Assembly (NCBI GenBank): GCA_009809945.1
Contig: WTPW01000329.1
Span: forward strand, 62,001 to 126,000
Origin: Gigaspora margarita
Taxonomy: Eukaryota > Glomeromycota > Glomeromycetes > Diversisporales > Gigasporaceae
Direction: 5' to 3'
DNA: 64,000 nt
In this document: piece after piece, positions 1 through 11,450 of the stretch
Position numbering within the stretch: position 1 is the stretch's first letter
Layout: every line of letters begins with the position of its first letter
Notes under the pieces: model-generated
The model's input: only the letters and a program-made list of their open reading frames with translations
What the model was told of the DNA's origin: nothing
Database searches by the model: none
Program-made: the position numbers and the translations under genes

Positions 1-760
1 ATAAATTTTAACTTTAGTACATAGATAACCCATTTTTCTTACAAGGTACCTACCTTCGTCACCTAAGTAAAGTTGTTCAGAGCATAATTTTACACATAAC
101 TGCTAATTTAAAATTTTGTAAATATTTGTTTTTATCAGAGTTACATTTTGAAAAAGTGCAAAATTAGCAAAATTTTAATGCAGTTTTTAAGCTCAAAATT
201 TTTTCTTTTCTTGTTCTATATACCCGCAAAATTTAATTTTAAGTTAATTAGTTAAGCTGAGAAGGATCTTTAGCTCAAAGTTTATAGTAAATTTATATGT
301 TTTTTTTGAGTACATTTATTCATCGCATAGTGCGACATAACTTATATGTCACTTACATGATCGACCAATCAAAATTTAAATCACATGTAACGTAGCACGA
401 TCAGAAAATTTCAAAACAAAAACGTTCGTTTGTCAAAAATCGGTCATAACTCAAAATTTAGTATAAGAAACTACTCTTTGAGTTTTAACAAAAAAAATTC
501 CTTGCAAAATTTTACTATAAAACACCCCTCCGCCGCCTATACACTACTCTTAGCTCACCCTAACTCTAACCAACAAAAAATGGGTTATTTTTAGTTGTTT
601 TGATTTTACATTATACGTGATCTTATGATCTGCAACAGATGCGACAACATCGCATCTGCGTTGTATAAATTCTCTCTTTTTTTTTATAATTTTTATTATA
701 AACTTATTTTAAACTTATTTTAAGGAGATCTGTCCTATGACTGTTATAGAATTAATTTAA
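1..760. repeat. AT-rich repeat arm, no gene
   Basis: No coding sequence is visible. The stretch from about 65 to 310 (GTTCAGAGCATAATTTTACA, then CTCAAAGTTTATAGTAAATT) resembles the right arm of the large inverted repeat at 11451-12293, so it is probably an arm of the same non-autonomous element family, cut by the window edge. The stretch 320-660 (ATTCATCGCATAGTGCGAC and GATGCGACAACATCGCATC) resembles the ends of the element at 37930-38262. Family assignment is inferred from visual similarity. Confidence 0.45.
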
Positions 761-867
761 AAAAAATTATCAAATTTGATCAAATTCTTGTTAAGTTATT
801 TGGACTTAAACTTTTAAAAAAAGTTACTAAAAAAAATTTGCTTGATTTTTATTGACTCACCTCTATA

Positions 868-1031
868 TGCTAAACAAGTTTACTTAATGTATAAAGTTAG
901 AATAAATTAATAAAAATTTGTGAATTAGAAGATTTTATAGAATTTTATTAATAAGATTCTATAAAATTTTATTTTTCACAAGATTTCACTATTTAATTCT
1001 AACATAATGCACTAAGTAAACTTATTTAGCA
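868..1031. repeat. Palindromic element, family A copy 1
   Basis: The element starts TGCTAAACAAGTTTACTTAA and ends with the near reverse complement AAGTAAACTTATTTAGCA. The arms are roughly 80 bp and meet near 950 at AATTTTATTAATAAGATTCT. A second copy lies at 1196-1360 and further copies at 23443-23605 and 23746-23907. It has no coding capacity and behaves like a small fold-back element. Confidence 0.7.
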
Positions 1032-1195
1032 TCTAAAAATACATTAAATCGGTAGAATTGTTTTTATTTTATAAGAAATTTGGAGAAAAGATGCTTAAAT
1101 TTGACTTTTTTGATCAAAAATCAAAAAACTATACATCTAATATCTAAATTTTAAGTAAAATAAAAATGATTTTGCTGATTTGATATATTTTTGGA

Positions 1196-1360
1196 TGCTA
1201 AACAAAGTTTACTTAGTATATAAAGTTAGAATTAATTAATAAAAATTTGTAAATTATAAGATTTTATAGAATTTTATTAATAAAATTCTATAAAATCTTA
1301 AGATTCACAAAATTTTACTAATTAATTCTAACTTCATGCACTAAATAAACTTGTTCAGCA
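1196..1360. repeat. Palindromic element, family A copy 2
   Basis: This has the same length and layout as 868-1031. The left end is TGCTAAACAAAGTTTACTTA, the right end AATAAACTTGTTCAGCA, and the centre TTTTATTAATAAAATTC. The spacing of the two copies is about 330 bp. Confidence 0.7.
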
Positions 1361-1720
1361 CCAAAAATATATTTAAACATATTTAAATTCAAACCAGTTT
1401 GCAGGCTTTGGACCAAATCTGAACCAAACTCAGACTTGACTAAAGTCTGGTTTGGGTTCGGTCTGTATATAATATTTGCTTGAATTTGATTGGCTAGTTT
1501 ACTATCAGTTAGAGAGGAGAGGGTACCCTCTTAAGAGATAAAAATCACCTGATAAATATCTCTACCCTTATTACAATAGCTAACAAGTTTTGAAACAAAA
1601 TTTTTATAACAAATTATATTAGAAATTAAGACAGTTAATTCCAAAACCAACTAATTCAACTACATATCACAATAGCAAGCTTATTGTTTTGTCTCTCATT
1701 TTAGTATAGTGCATAACTAC
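1361..1720. other. Non-coding, relics of two repeat families
   Basis: Positions 1380-1470 hold GAACC/GGTTTGG-rich sequence similar to the relic around 12540-13020. From 1610 to 1722 the sequence matches 57735-57850 (AAGACAGTTAATTCCAAAAC and CAATAGCAAG). No gene is seen. Confidence 0.4.
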
Positions 1721-1728
1721 AAAGAACA

Positions 1729-1981
1729 TATGGGGGTGAGTTAGTAGAAAAGGAATAAATCATTTTTAGTAAAATTTTTTTAATTTTTAAATTTAAATAT
1801 CTTAACAACTATTTAATCAAATTTGCTAAAAAATTTTTTATTTTAGTCTTGAAATTATATAAAATTAAATAAAAAAAAATTATTAAATTTATTAAGATAG
1901 TTGTTAAGATATTTAAGTTTAAAGTCAAAAAAACTTTTATTTAGAAAAAATTTGTCACTTTTCTACTAACTCACTCCTATA
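1729..1981. mobile_element. Fold-back MITE inserted in an older repeat
   Basis: The ends are inverted: TGGGGGTGAGTTAGTAGAAA on the left and TTTCTACTAACTCACTCCTA on the right. The arms stay complementary through AAATATCTTAACAACTATTT and ATAGTTGTTAAGATATTTAA. The flanks (1610-1722 and 1985-2095) are continuous in the related repeat at 57735-57960 (CATAACTACATTGGTATTAC), which therefore shows the unoccupied site. Confidence 0.7.
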
Positions 1982-2457
1982 TGTTGGTATTGCCCTTTTG
2001 CTAACAAGCAACCTATAAATTATAAATAACAAATATAGTTATAAAAAAATAAATGATTTTTTTAAGACAAAAATAACTCGTCATAATACAAGGTTTAAAT
2101 GACAATATAACAACACTATACTATAGTAATTCTTTCTATCTTTCATAAATAACTAATTAAAAATGAAATCATATAGATCAATTCAGAAATAATTATTATT
2201 AGGCTATGCAAATAATGATGCTTAGAAACTATATAGTTTTATTATTTTATCAAAACAAAAATAGTTTTATCAGGCATCTATACATGCAAACAATAAAATT
2301 GTTTTTCATTATCTGGTTAGAACCACTTTTTTAAAAATTTAAAATTTGGTTCTATATATAAAATTTTCTATTCTTGTATGAAAAAAATTTTATAAAAATA
2401 TAAATATTTAAAAATAATATTTTTTGCTAGCTAGCTAAGTACTTTTAATTTAAAAAA

Positions 2458-2686
2458 CTATAGTATAGAACACTTAGAGATGGAAATGCCCTATTTTCAA
2501 AAATTTTATATTAAATTTAATGTTTTTTGAATTCTTGTATTTTGATTGGCTAAAAATTAAATTTTAAAAAATATTTTTTAAAATTAACCAATAGTAGTAA
2601 GCTAAAAACATGTAGTTTTCCTATTTTTGATCAATTTTATATAGAAAAATTATGTAATTTCCATCTCTAAATGTTCTGCACTGTAG
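2458..2686. mobile_element. Short TIR element (MITE)
   Basis: The inverted ends are CTATAGTATAGAACACTTAG on the left and TAAATGTTCTGCACTGTAG on the right, followed inward by GAGATGGAAAT and its complement. The length is 229 bp with no ORF. The superfamily is unresolved because no clear target duplication is visible. Confidence 0.6.
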
Positions 2687-3848
2687 CAATTTAAAAAAAA
2701 TTATTAATTTAAAAAATTATTAATTTAAAAAAAATTATTAATTTAAAAAAAAATATAAATTAAAAAACTCTAGTATTTTAATAGATAGATAAATAGTTGG
2801 GTGTTCTGATGGTTAAGTTGGTAAATAAATAGTTGGGTATTTTGATATATAAAACTGAAAGATTGCGAAACTTTAGAGACATTATATATTAGAAAGTGCG
2901 ACTATATGATACTGTTGGAAAAATATTTACTGTCATTTGTAAACTAAATTTCCTGTATTTGAATTTGTAATAATATTGCTATATAAAATCAGATGCATAG
3001 AAAATAGTATTAATTTTTGAAAAGTCTGCTTTATGTATTATTATAATGATTAAAAATTGAATTATCTAAACAAATTTAGAAGAGCCATTATTAGGCTATG
3101 CAAACAAATAAAATTGTTTCTTGTTACCCAACTGAGTCACTTTTTAGAAAAGCTAAAATTTTTTTCTATATAAATTTTTTTTATTCTTGTATGAAAAAAA
3201 ATTTATAAAAATTTTTTGAATATATTTGTTACATGTAGACATAAACAAAGTTCAGATATAACATTAACATTATTATCAAAACAATTTTTTTTTATAAAAA
3301 TATGACTAATGATTAAGGTTAGGATTAGGATTAGCATGATGTTAGGGTTGGTACAAGTATAGTTTATACCAAAATTTAGCAAGAATTTTTTTTTGTTAGA
3401 ATGTAAAAGATGGTTTCATAGTAAAAATTTTGTGTTGCCAATTTTCTGGTTTCATGTTCACATGATCTTAAAATTTGATTGGCTTATAGAATATGCTATA
3501 GGTAGCCATGACTACAAATATATTAATCCAAAATTTTTATATTCAAAATTTTTAAATATAACATTTTTTGCCAGCTGACCGGGTCTTATTTACTTGTTTC
3601 ATATAATGAAAAACAGTCAGTTTAATTTAAATAACCTTACTAGAAACAATTAATTCCTTTTGATCAAAAACATTATATATCTCGACATTAAAATGATTAG
3701 GTTTTCTACAGTTTCTAGAGCTTATTAGTAATTTACAATTTCAATTTCTCACATTAGAGTACATTGTTGATATATCAGAAGAAGATTTAAAAATATGAGT
3801 TGCAAAAATATTGCCGTTAATATTACAATAACTTATAGAGTATTGCTA
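2687..3848. other. Non-coding AT-rich stretch
   Basis: 2690-2760 is a run of AATTTAAAAAATTATT units. 2200-2330 and 3090-3200 share TTATTAGGCTATGCAAA and ATAAAATTGTTT, so they are copies of one repeat about 880 bp apart. The short open frame at 3393-3578 has no recognisable domain and is probably chance. Confidence 0.4.
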
Positions 3849-4707
3849 CCATATATTCCCAAAAATAAGCTACTCCAAAAATAAGCTACCCTTGTTTAAA
3901 TCAAAAAACGTAAAAACCTCTTTTACCTAAAAATAAGCTACCCATGATCGATGATGGTTGCTACATAGTAAAGGCTAAATTTTACTAAGTAAATCATTTA
4001 TAATCACTTAAGTAAACTTAATTAGAAGATCAAAATGCATATACTCTAAAATTTTCATACAAATCGGAAAACTTTTTATTACTTGAGTTTAATTTTTACG
4101 TTCAACAGAAAAATTAAAAAATTTTTAAAAAATAAATACGATGAATGTAAAAATTAAAACTCAAATAATAAAAAGTTCTCCGATTCACATGAAAATTTCA
4201 AAGTATATGCATTTTGATATCCTTAATAATTTACTTATGCAATTTTGATCGATTTACATAGTAAGATTTTGACTTTACTATGTAGCGACTACTTACGATC
4301 ACTAAAAATCTCTTTCACCCAAAAATAAGCTACCCTATTTTTTTACTTAAAATCGCCCAAAAATAGGTACTATATATTCCCGAAAGTAAGCACACCCTAA
4401 AATAAGCAACCCTCTAGTTTTTTTCAAAAATCTCAATAAAACTATTAGCAGTTGCTACATACAAAAGTCTAAATTTTACTAAGTAAACCTCAAAAGTACT
4501 ATTAAGCAAACTTGTTTAGAACATCAAAATACACTTATTATAAAAATTTGGTAGCATTTGAACAACTTTTTATGAGTACGTTTTTCAATTTTTCTAAAAT
4601 TCAACAATTTGAAAATAAGCAACCCCTACTTTTTCATATAATTTTTTGCCCAAAAAAGGTTGTTTATTTTTGGGAATATACGGTAGCTTATTTTTAGGAA
4701 TATACGG
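3849..4707. mobile_element. TIR element of the AAATAAGC family, TA-flanked
   Basis: The left end TA|CCATATATTCCCAAAAATAA and right end TTTTTAGGAATATACGG|TA are inverted, with TA dinucleotides at 3847-3848 and 4708-4709. The subterminal motif AAATAAGCTACC is repeated several times near both ends. The interior is itself roughly palindromic around 4118. A second pair of similar ends (about 4367 and 4684) lies inside, suggesting nesting or a compound element. The TA duplication points to the Tc1/mariner group; no transposase is present. Confidence 0.65.
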
Positions 4708-4724
4708 TATTCACACCATGGTTT

Positions 4725-5517
4725 TTGCTATTTGCACCATGGTTTTTGTATAATATTAGATCATTAGTTAGCCTTTTCTTTTTCACTATAGTATAGTTAC
4801 ATGAACATTTAAAAATCTTATCTTGTACTCTATATGATGTTAATTTACAAAAAAGGCGAGTTTTTATTGGTGCAACATTAAAATGGTTTAAGGTTATACA
4901 AAAATTGCAAAAATCTTATTCTGCACCCTACATGTTGTTAATCTACAAACAAGTCGAGTTTTTATTGGTGCAATATGAAAATAGCTCGAGATTAAACAAA
5001 ATTGCAAAATTCTGGCCCGCATTATGTTAAGGCCTTAAGAAATTAGGTAAGGGTTGGCCTGCATTATAAAATTAGGGTTAGAGTTGGCCCATATTATAAA
5101 ATTAGGTTAGCAGGCCTAAGGGAAGTAATAAAAATCAGGTGATTTTCTAGGAGGGGGGTCGAAAAAGTTGAAATTATATATAGGAACCTGATCAAATCTA
5201 TATTAAAAAAGAAGAAGGGGGTAGGCCTCTGATAAAAAATAATCAGGTGATTAATGACACTGCTCTAATATTACACAAAAATTGCAAAAATCTTATTCTG
5301 TACCTCTATATGTTGTTAATCTACAAAAAAGGCAAGTTTTTATTGGTACAACATTAAAAAGCCTAAGGTTATACAAAAATTGCAAAAAATCTTTTTATAT
5401 ATTGTTAATCTACAAAAAAAAAGATTTTTTATTGGTGCAATATCTATTACCATAGTGCAAATAGAAAAGGTTAATTAATAATCTAATATTACACAAAATC
5501 CATGGTGCAAATAGCAA
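4725..5517. mobile_element. TIR element with internal ~105-bp direct repeats
   Basis: The ends TTGCTATTTGCACCATGG and CCATGGTGCAAATAGCAA are inverted. The interior carries about four direct copies of a unit containing AAAAATCTTATTCTGYACC, TTGTTAATCTACAAA and TTTTTATTGGTGCAA (near 4815, 4910, 5285 and 5385). About 270 bp (5005-5270) interrupts the series and carries AATCAGGTGATT sequence shared with 22850-23085, so it is a nested insertion. No coding sequence is present. Confidence 0.6.
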
Positions 5518-6839
5518 TATCTAACTTATATTGTAATTTCATAGTTTTCAAAACCAAAACTCTTTATACTAAAACTATTGATATTTGTTTGCCCAAATAT
5601 AACATGCCTTTTTCGACCCAAGTTCTAAATTTCTGTTACTGATTTTATGGTTAACACTGTCTTAAAACATAATAAATTATTTGCAACTTACAAACCTTAG
5701 GTTTTTAATAGTTATTTACAATATTATTTTAACATCAAAGTTATTAGATACAGCACAAGAAGTAATATTAATGCCATTATATAGTAAATACATTAATAAT
5801 TAGAAACATATTAATTTATAACACAGCACCCACATGTGGTTTTATACAACAATCTGGAAGAAATAAAAATGAGTGTCTTGAATATTGAAACTCAACTATA
5901 TAATTGTTTTTTTTAATGCATGTTTTTTTTTTATTATAGTTCTCAAGAGTTAACTGAAAAATCTGACTATAAGGATAGCAAAGAAATATAACAAGTGTAA
6001 TTGTAAAGTGCATCTACTAATGGTTTCCTCCTGATCAAAGGTTATTACTAATGATTGAAAAGCCAGTGTATTGTTCTTGCAAAGCCTTCATTAGCTCGTT
6101 TATCTTTTCTGATTCATATTTATGATACAAGAATAGTAATATGAAAATCATGAGCTGGGTCGATCTAAAAAAGTTCAGGCTGATCGACCGGGCCAACCTT
6201 CATGTTATAATAATTTTTCTGGTTAGAATTCATATAGAGAGTCGATTTAGAACAATAATAAATTGAAGCAATATTATAAAGTCTAATTAATTGCAGATTT
6301 TAAATAGCAAGCTAATTATACTTGCAAGCCATATAAATATATCTATACAAGATTGGGTGATATATTAACATTAGATCTTGCATTTTAGATAGTATATATT
6401 CATTAAATATTCAATTATTTGGTAAAAAATTTTTATATTCGAATATTCAATTCAATGAAACAATTATATCTTTGAATATTCAAATATTCACTGAATATCC
6501 AAATTCATCAGATCAGACCTGCCTGCAGGTGGTTTTAAAATAATCTACTTAGAGATTGAATGTGATATAAAATTTAATCTGAGCAAGCCAGGTGACCCAA
6601 TTATTATATATGAATAACAAATTTAATAGCAACACTGATAAAGCTCTTAATAATTGGTAATTTAAATAACATTGTTAACTGGTTCTTACAAAATATCTAT
6701 ATAGTCATTTTGCTATCTTGTTAATAACTTTGATGACAATATCATTTTCTGATATTTACTATTAACTATATTTATTTGTTTATTCATTAGACTTTGTATA
6801 ATAAAAGAATGCTGATATAACCTATTTATCAATAAAGTA
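5518..6839. other. Non-coding, no gene recognised
   Basis: Unique-looking AT-rich sequence. 6140-6210 contains a hairpin-like stretch (GGTCGATC and GATCGACC). 6380-6500 is rich in GAATATTC units. The 65-residue open frame at 5816-6013 (minus) shows no domain. Confidence 0.35.
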
Positions 6840-6847
6840 GTCACAAC

Positions 6848-7942
6848 TATAGTTGTTAGACGAGACCTTTTTTGCAAACTGATGAAAGACGAAACCTAAG
6901 CCCTCAAATGACGAAACCTCAAATCTTTCTGATGAATAACGAAACCTCGAATTTGAAATAACAAAACCCCTAGTGCTCTTACTAAAAAAAAATAAAAAAT
7001 TACTGAAATTCTATATTAATAAAACCCTAATGTATGTATCCTGTTAAAAAAAAAATAAATAAAAAAAAACAAACAAAAAAACTAGTTACTGAAAATCTAA
7101 ATAATGAAACCCTAATGTTCCCTGTTAAAAAAAACCACCTGCACGTTATTCTGGGTATATGTGTGTTAATTAGAGTACGGCATGGGCATTATTTTGAGAC
7201 AAGGGTTGATTTTATAATAGACCTGTTTTTCCAAATAACGACCATTTACATTATATGGGCTTGATGCTACAGAAAATGGGAAATCAACAAAAAAAAAAGA
7301 TCTTGGGAAATCAATTTTTATGTAATAAATTTTATAATAAGCTATAAGAAATTATAGATTTTGAAGAACTATATTGCAAAATTTTATTAATACAACTACT
7401 TTTGTGTCTTAAGTAAAAAATGATCCTAATTGTATTCTAAATTCATTTATATAAAAAAATTAATTTTCAAAATTTTGTCATTTTCCCTCTTTTCTGTAGC
7501 ACCAAGCCCATATATAAGTAGTTGTGCAAAGAGAAAATCAGTACTTGTATCACAGATAATGTATGAGGTGCACGTTATTTAGGGACGCACATATACTATT
7601 TTAGGGGGCGCAATTTTCTAAATAACGCCCGTGCCCATTATTTCGCGAAAATACGGTACATAAAAATCTATGTTTTTGCCAAAGCCAAGCTATTAATAAA
7701 ATTAATCTAAAAATAATCCTAGAAATTTAAGTATTTAACAAAAAAAACCAATAAATTATTATCGAGGCTTTTTATTTATATTTAATGCTGGGGATGTTTA
7801 TTGCTTTCACCAGCTTCGTCACCTTTCGTCAGTTTCGTCGCCTTTCGTCATTTCATCATTTGAGATTTTAGTTGACGAAAGACGAAACTAGTTTTCGCAG
7901 TTTCATCAGCGCGAAACTTCGAGGTTTCGTCTAACAACTATA
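6848..7942. mobile_element. hAT-like non-autonomous element with GACGAAACC repeats
   Basis: The inverted ends TATAGTTGTTAGACGAGACC and GGTTTCGTCTAACAACTATA are flanked by GTCACAAC (6840-6847) and GCCACAAT (7943-7950), which match at 6 of 8 positions and suggest an old 8-bp duplication. GACGAAACCT recurs several times inside both ends (6880-6970 and 7800-7930), as expected for subterminal transposase-binding repeats. A MITE (7254-7512) is nested within. No transposase is encoded. Confidence 0.65.
7254..7512 (+). mobile_element. TA-flanked MITE, family B copy 1
   Basis: The left end TATGGGCTTGATGCTACAGA and right end TCTGTAGCACCAAGCCCATA are inverted, with TA at each boundary. A second copy of nearly the same length sits at 59105-59363 in the same orientation. 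The interior is AT-rich and non-coding. It is nested in the element at 6848-7942, so it inserted later. Confidence 0.8.
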
Positions 7943-7950
7943 GCCACAAT

Positions 7951-10301
7951 TTGAATACATCTTATTTACGTTGACCCGTAGATAAATATAACGATTATTT
8001 GACAAATGAGTGTTTAAAATAGGCTATATATTTATTATTCTATTCCACGAATGAGTTTAATCAGAATATTTAAACTAAATTAAAATTAAGAATTTTTTTT
8101 ATTTTTCGATTTATACAATTCAAATATCATTTGAGAAACCCTGAAATGTTTATTTGAAACCCCAAATTGAAACATTTAAATTATTTATCTCATTTAATTT
8201 TTTTCCCGTGTTGACTAGTTTGTCACTGCTAATGCAATATTTTATTTTATTTGATTCACAGATGAGTCACCCTGGATGATATAATACCTAGTCATGACCT
8301 CTTTACTCTCTTTACTTGAGGTCTCTTGGAATTTTGATCTAAGATCCTAGCGTCACCAACTTAAAACATTTCGCTAAAAAATTTTTCGCAGCTAAATTAG
8401 GATTAGGGTTTGCTATTAAGTTAGGAAGATGCTTTCTTATACCAAAATTTCGTAAGAAAAACTTTTTGTTAGTGCGCAATAAGCAGTTTCGTAGATAAAA
8501 ATATTTATGATGATTTTTTGGTTTGATTTTTTGCGTTTCTTCGCATTACACTTGATCTCGAATATGAAATTTTTTAGGGTGGTTATTTTGATTGGGTTGA
8601 CCGGGTGAAATTTTTACCTGGATCAGCCTATCGATCCCCACGTACGTGTAATCTGCGGGTCATCCGGATGAGTTGTTTTGGCAGGTCCAATCATTAAGAC
8701 TAATTAAGAGGCGAAGCCTATTGAAATACAGAGAAGCATCATTTAAATCAACAGATAAATAAATGCTTTTGAACTAAAATCGTGCAAGGAAATCTTTTTT
8801 TTTCTAATACAAAAAGTCTGTTTCTTGAGTAATATTTTATGACAGAATATTTTGCACGGTTGAAATGTGTATTATATTGATCTCTAAATCTAGGATAATC
8901 AACCTTCGAAAAATTCGGACTTTGTTTCTTTTTAGGAATTTGGTTACCCACAAAAATAAGTGAAAGATCGATAACACCTGTTCTTGTCAGTGTTAACCAA
9001 AAGACCTTTATGATCTGTCATTCCCATCCCTAGTCATAATGTAAGATGATATGACATTATAAACTTTTAATAACTTATAAGATCTTTATAATTATAAACT
9101 AAAGTCGACTAGTTAGTTAATACAATGCAACCCTATAAGTGCATGTCGAGAAAAAGTATGCTTTTAGAATATGCACTTATGTCTATATATGATGTTAAAT
9201 ACATTAGACCAATCAAATAATCAAAGTCACTTTATACATGTGAAGTGTGCTTATAGAAAAAAGGTGTAAATGATGTGCATTTCTAGAAGGTGCGCATATG
9301 GATTACTAGTTATACATTAGCGTAATTGTCATCGAGAGAAAACCCGCAATTCTAAAAATAGTTCATAAGAATCTATTTTTAGAATTGTGGTCGTATCAAA
9401 TCGACTAGTTGTATTTGGATAATCTGCTAGGAAAACCACCAATTGAGAGCATCAAATGTAACTTTCCTAGCAGATAACACATTTATAAATATCAACCAAA
9501 AAAAGAGTCGACTAGTCGATTTTGATCGACAAAATGATTGTTGCTGAACATTAAGCTCTAAAAGCCCGTTGTAATTAATTTCAAAATATGTAAAACATGT
9601 ACATTTTTAAAAAATATCTTTAAAAAAGACGATCCGGATCGGGTAAGCTCATATATGCATATCAGTTAAAGATCCTGTGATTAGTTATGTAACTATTTCT
9701 ACTGCATCAATCTTCGATTATAACATTTGCTACATAACTTAATAATTGTATTGACTGTTCTGTCAAATTATTTATGCTCGCAAAAAAAAAAAAAAAAAAA
9801 AAAACTACACTATGCGAAGAATTTTTTTCATTCTTTTAGATCGTCATTTTAAATTTTATTAGGGTCTAGCCAGTGTCTAGCCTGGTTCAGTCTTATCTAT
9901 TTTAACCAATCCCTTTAAAATCAGACTACTTTACTATTATTAGTACTATGATTAATTATTAATACTGTATATACAAAGTTAAAGCTGTACTTTCTTTTTA
10001 AACCTAGTAACATTGCCTTTTTTTTTTTTAGAGGAAATGAATGTCAGTGAAATGAAAAATATTTGGAAAAATGAAAATACAAGGTGAGTATCGATGAAGC
10101 GATTTGTTGGGAAAATGAAAATGTTGAGGAAATGAAAATACTGGCGACTCAATCTGGATAAGTCCATCACATTGATTCAAATCACATAAATAAGCAGTTT
10201 GGGCAAAAGGAATACAGATTAAAAAAAAAAATTCATATATCAAATTCCTAAATAATAATTTCTACAATTATCCTTAGATAATAATTCTACAATATTTTGC
10301 A
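7951..10301. other. Non-coding, short hairpins and poly-A
   Basis: No gene is supported. 8370-8640 resembles relic MITE sequence also seen near 38000 (AAAATTTCGYAAG, then GTTTCGTAG). 9350-9400 forms a hairpin (ATTCTAAAAATAG and CTATTTTTAGAAT), and 9421-9475 another (TCTGCTAGGAAA and TTTCCTAGCAGA). GTCGACTAGT occurs near 9105, 9400 and 9508. 9781-9803 is a run of A. The last few hundred bases are the presumed promoter region of the gene at 10302; no core element is obvious. Confidence 0.4.
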
Positions 10302-11066
10302 ATGAAATATATTTTCTGGTTAATCGTTCTTATCTGTATTGTCCATGGTCTGTCAACTCATGCATCACCTCTCCCTGAAGGTAACAAGAAATATAAAACA
10401 CTTATAACTTCTATCTTTTTCAACTTTAATAGTTTATCCGCTCTCACTAATTGGAATAACAAAATAATTCCAATTTTCTCGTATTTCGATTAGTAAGAGT
10501 AGGGATAAAATTATTAAACCTATTTTCGCAGTACTTATAATATTTTCATAGTTAAATCTGGTCACCTCGTAAAACGTGGTGATGATCCCATTATTCAGAA
10601 GCATGATGACAATGGTCCTAGTATTGATAAGCGTGACGACGATGGTCCTATTATTGATAAGCGTGACGACGATGGTCCTATTATTGAGAAGCGTGACGAC
10701 GATGGTCCTATTATTGAGAAGCGTGACGACGATGGTCCTATTATTGATAAGCGTGACGATGATGGTCCTATTATTGAGAAGCGTGACGATGGTCCTATTA
10801 TTGATAAGCGTGACGACAATGGTCCTATTATTGATAAGCATGACGATGATGGTCCTATTATTGAGAAGCGTGACGATGGTTCTATTATTCAGAAGCGTGA
10901 CGATGGTTCTATTATTCAGAAGCGTGACGATGGTCCTATTATTCAGAAGCATGACGATGGTTCTATTATTCAGAAGCGTGATGATGGTTTTATTATTGAG
11001 AAGCGTGATGATGATGGTCCTATTATTGAGAAGCGTGACAACGATGGTCCCATTATTCAGAAGTGA
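10302..11066 (+). CDS. Secreted Kex2-type repeat peptide precursor (frameshifted near 3' end)
   Basis: Exon 1 (10302-10380) encodes MKYIFWLIVLICIVHG, a strong signal peptide, then THASPLPE. The donor GTAACA at 10381 and acceptor CATAG at 10551 define a 171-bp intron that joins in frame (phase 1). An earlier AG at 10530-10531 would give a stop, so the second is used. Exon 2 reads VKSGHLVKR, then 17 tandem units with consensus DDDGPIIEKR. Five units are nine residues because one Asp is dropped, and 14 dibasic KR sites frame the cores. Three sites read KH (CAT for CGT). The 197-residue product stops at 11064-11066, where the final CGT has lost CG. The layout is that of fungal Kex2-processed repeat proteins (pheromone precursors, ustiloxin-type RiPP precursors) and of Glomeromycotina repeat effectors. 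Peptide function is unknown. An assembly error at the deletion is possible. Confidence 0.85.
10381..10551 (+). other. Intron of the repeat-peptide precursor
   Basis: The donor is GAAG|GTAACA and the acceptor TTTTCATAG|TTAAATC. Removal keeps the frame open from the signal peptide into the repeats. Reading through the intron instead meets a stop at 10491-10493. Confidence 0.85.
10578..11063 (+). repeat. 30/27-bp coding minisatellite (17 units)
   Basis: The units are 30 bp, or 27 bp where one GAY codon is missing. They translate as DDDGPII-x-KR, with x being E, D or Q. Units 3-7 are close to identical; units 11-15 are mainly the DDGSIIQKR variant, forming a second block. Length changes are always whole codons and the Gly, Ile and Lys codons are invariant through all units, which suggests expansion under coding constraint. 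Confidence 0.9.
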
Positions 11067-11163
11067 CGACGATGTTAAACGTCTATTTGACCGACCAATG
11101 GCCATGGCGAAAAAGCCAAAATGTAAATTTAATTGTTTGCCGAAATGGCCAAATAATGAATGA
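11067..11163 (+). pseudogene. Out-of-frame C-terminal tail of the precursor
   Basis: Past the 2-bp deletion at 11063/11064, the shifted frame begins with another DDD and KR, then runs to a basic tail KKPKCKFNCLPKWPNNE and a stop at 11161-11163. Continuity of the repeat start (GAC GAC GAT) and a tail with two Cys argue that it was the original C terminus. The tail is followed immediately by non-coding sequence. Confidence 0.75.
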
Positions 11164-11450
11164 TCAAAATTGCAATATGTTCGTTACTAACTTATTAGAA
11201 TTAGCTTTTTAAAAGTTTTAATTAGGAATATATGGTGTTTAACTATTAAATGTATCATGCATATTAATATGCTTTTTTAAAATTTTATTTATATTTATCC
11301 AACATACTGTATTATACCAATTTTAAATAAATCGAATTTTAAATTGATGTTTAAATTATCGATTGTCCAGGTAGAAATGCTATCATGTTTATTCGTTAGT
11401 AAACGAAATCCGTTTTATCTGTCAAGGAATTGTCATGCCGAGTGATAAAT
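11164..11450. other. 3' flank, no gene
   Basis: AT-rich 3' flank of the repeat-peptide gene. ATTAAATG and AATAAA-like stretches occur but no specific polyadenylation signal can be assigned. Confidence 0.35.

Noticed and set aside
10434..11105. A 223-residue open frame on the minus strand (LLNNRTIVVT repeats) over the peptide gene
   Set aside because: It is the antisense shadow of the 30-bp coding repeat; there is no signal, domain or splice support, while the plus-strand frame has a signal peptide and dibasic sites.
10576..11163. A 195-residue plus-strand frame (MVLLLISVTT repeats)
   Set aside because: It reads the minisatellite in another frame, giving hydrophobic low-complexity sequence. 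Only its last residues coincide with the true tail after the frameshift.
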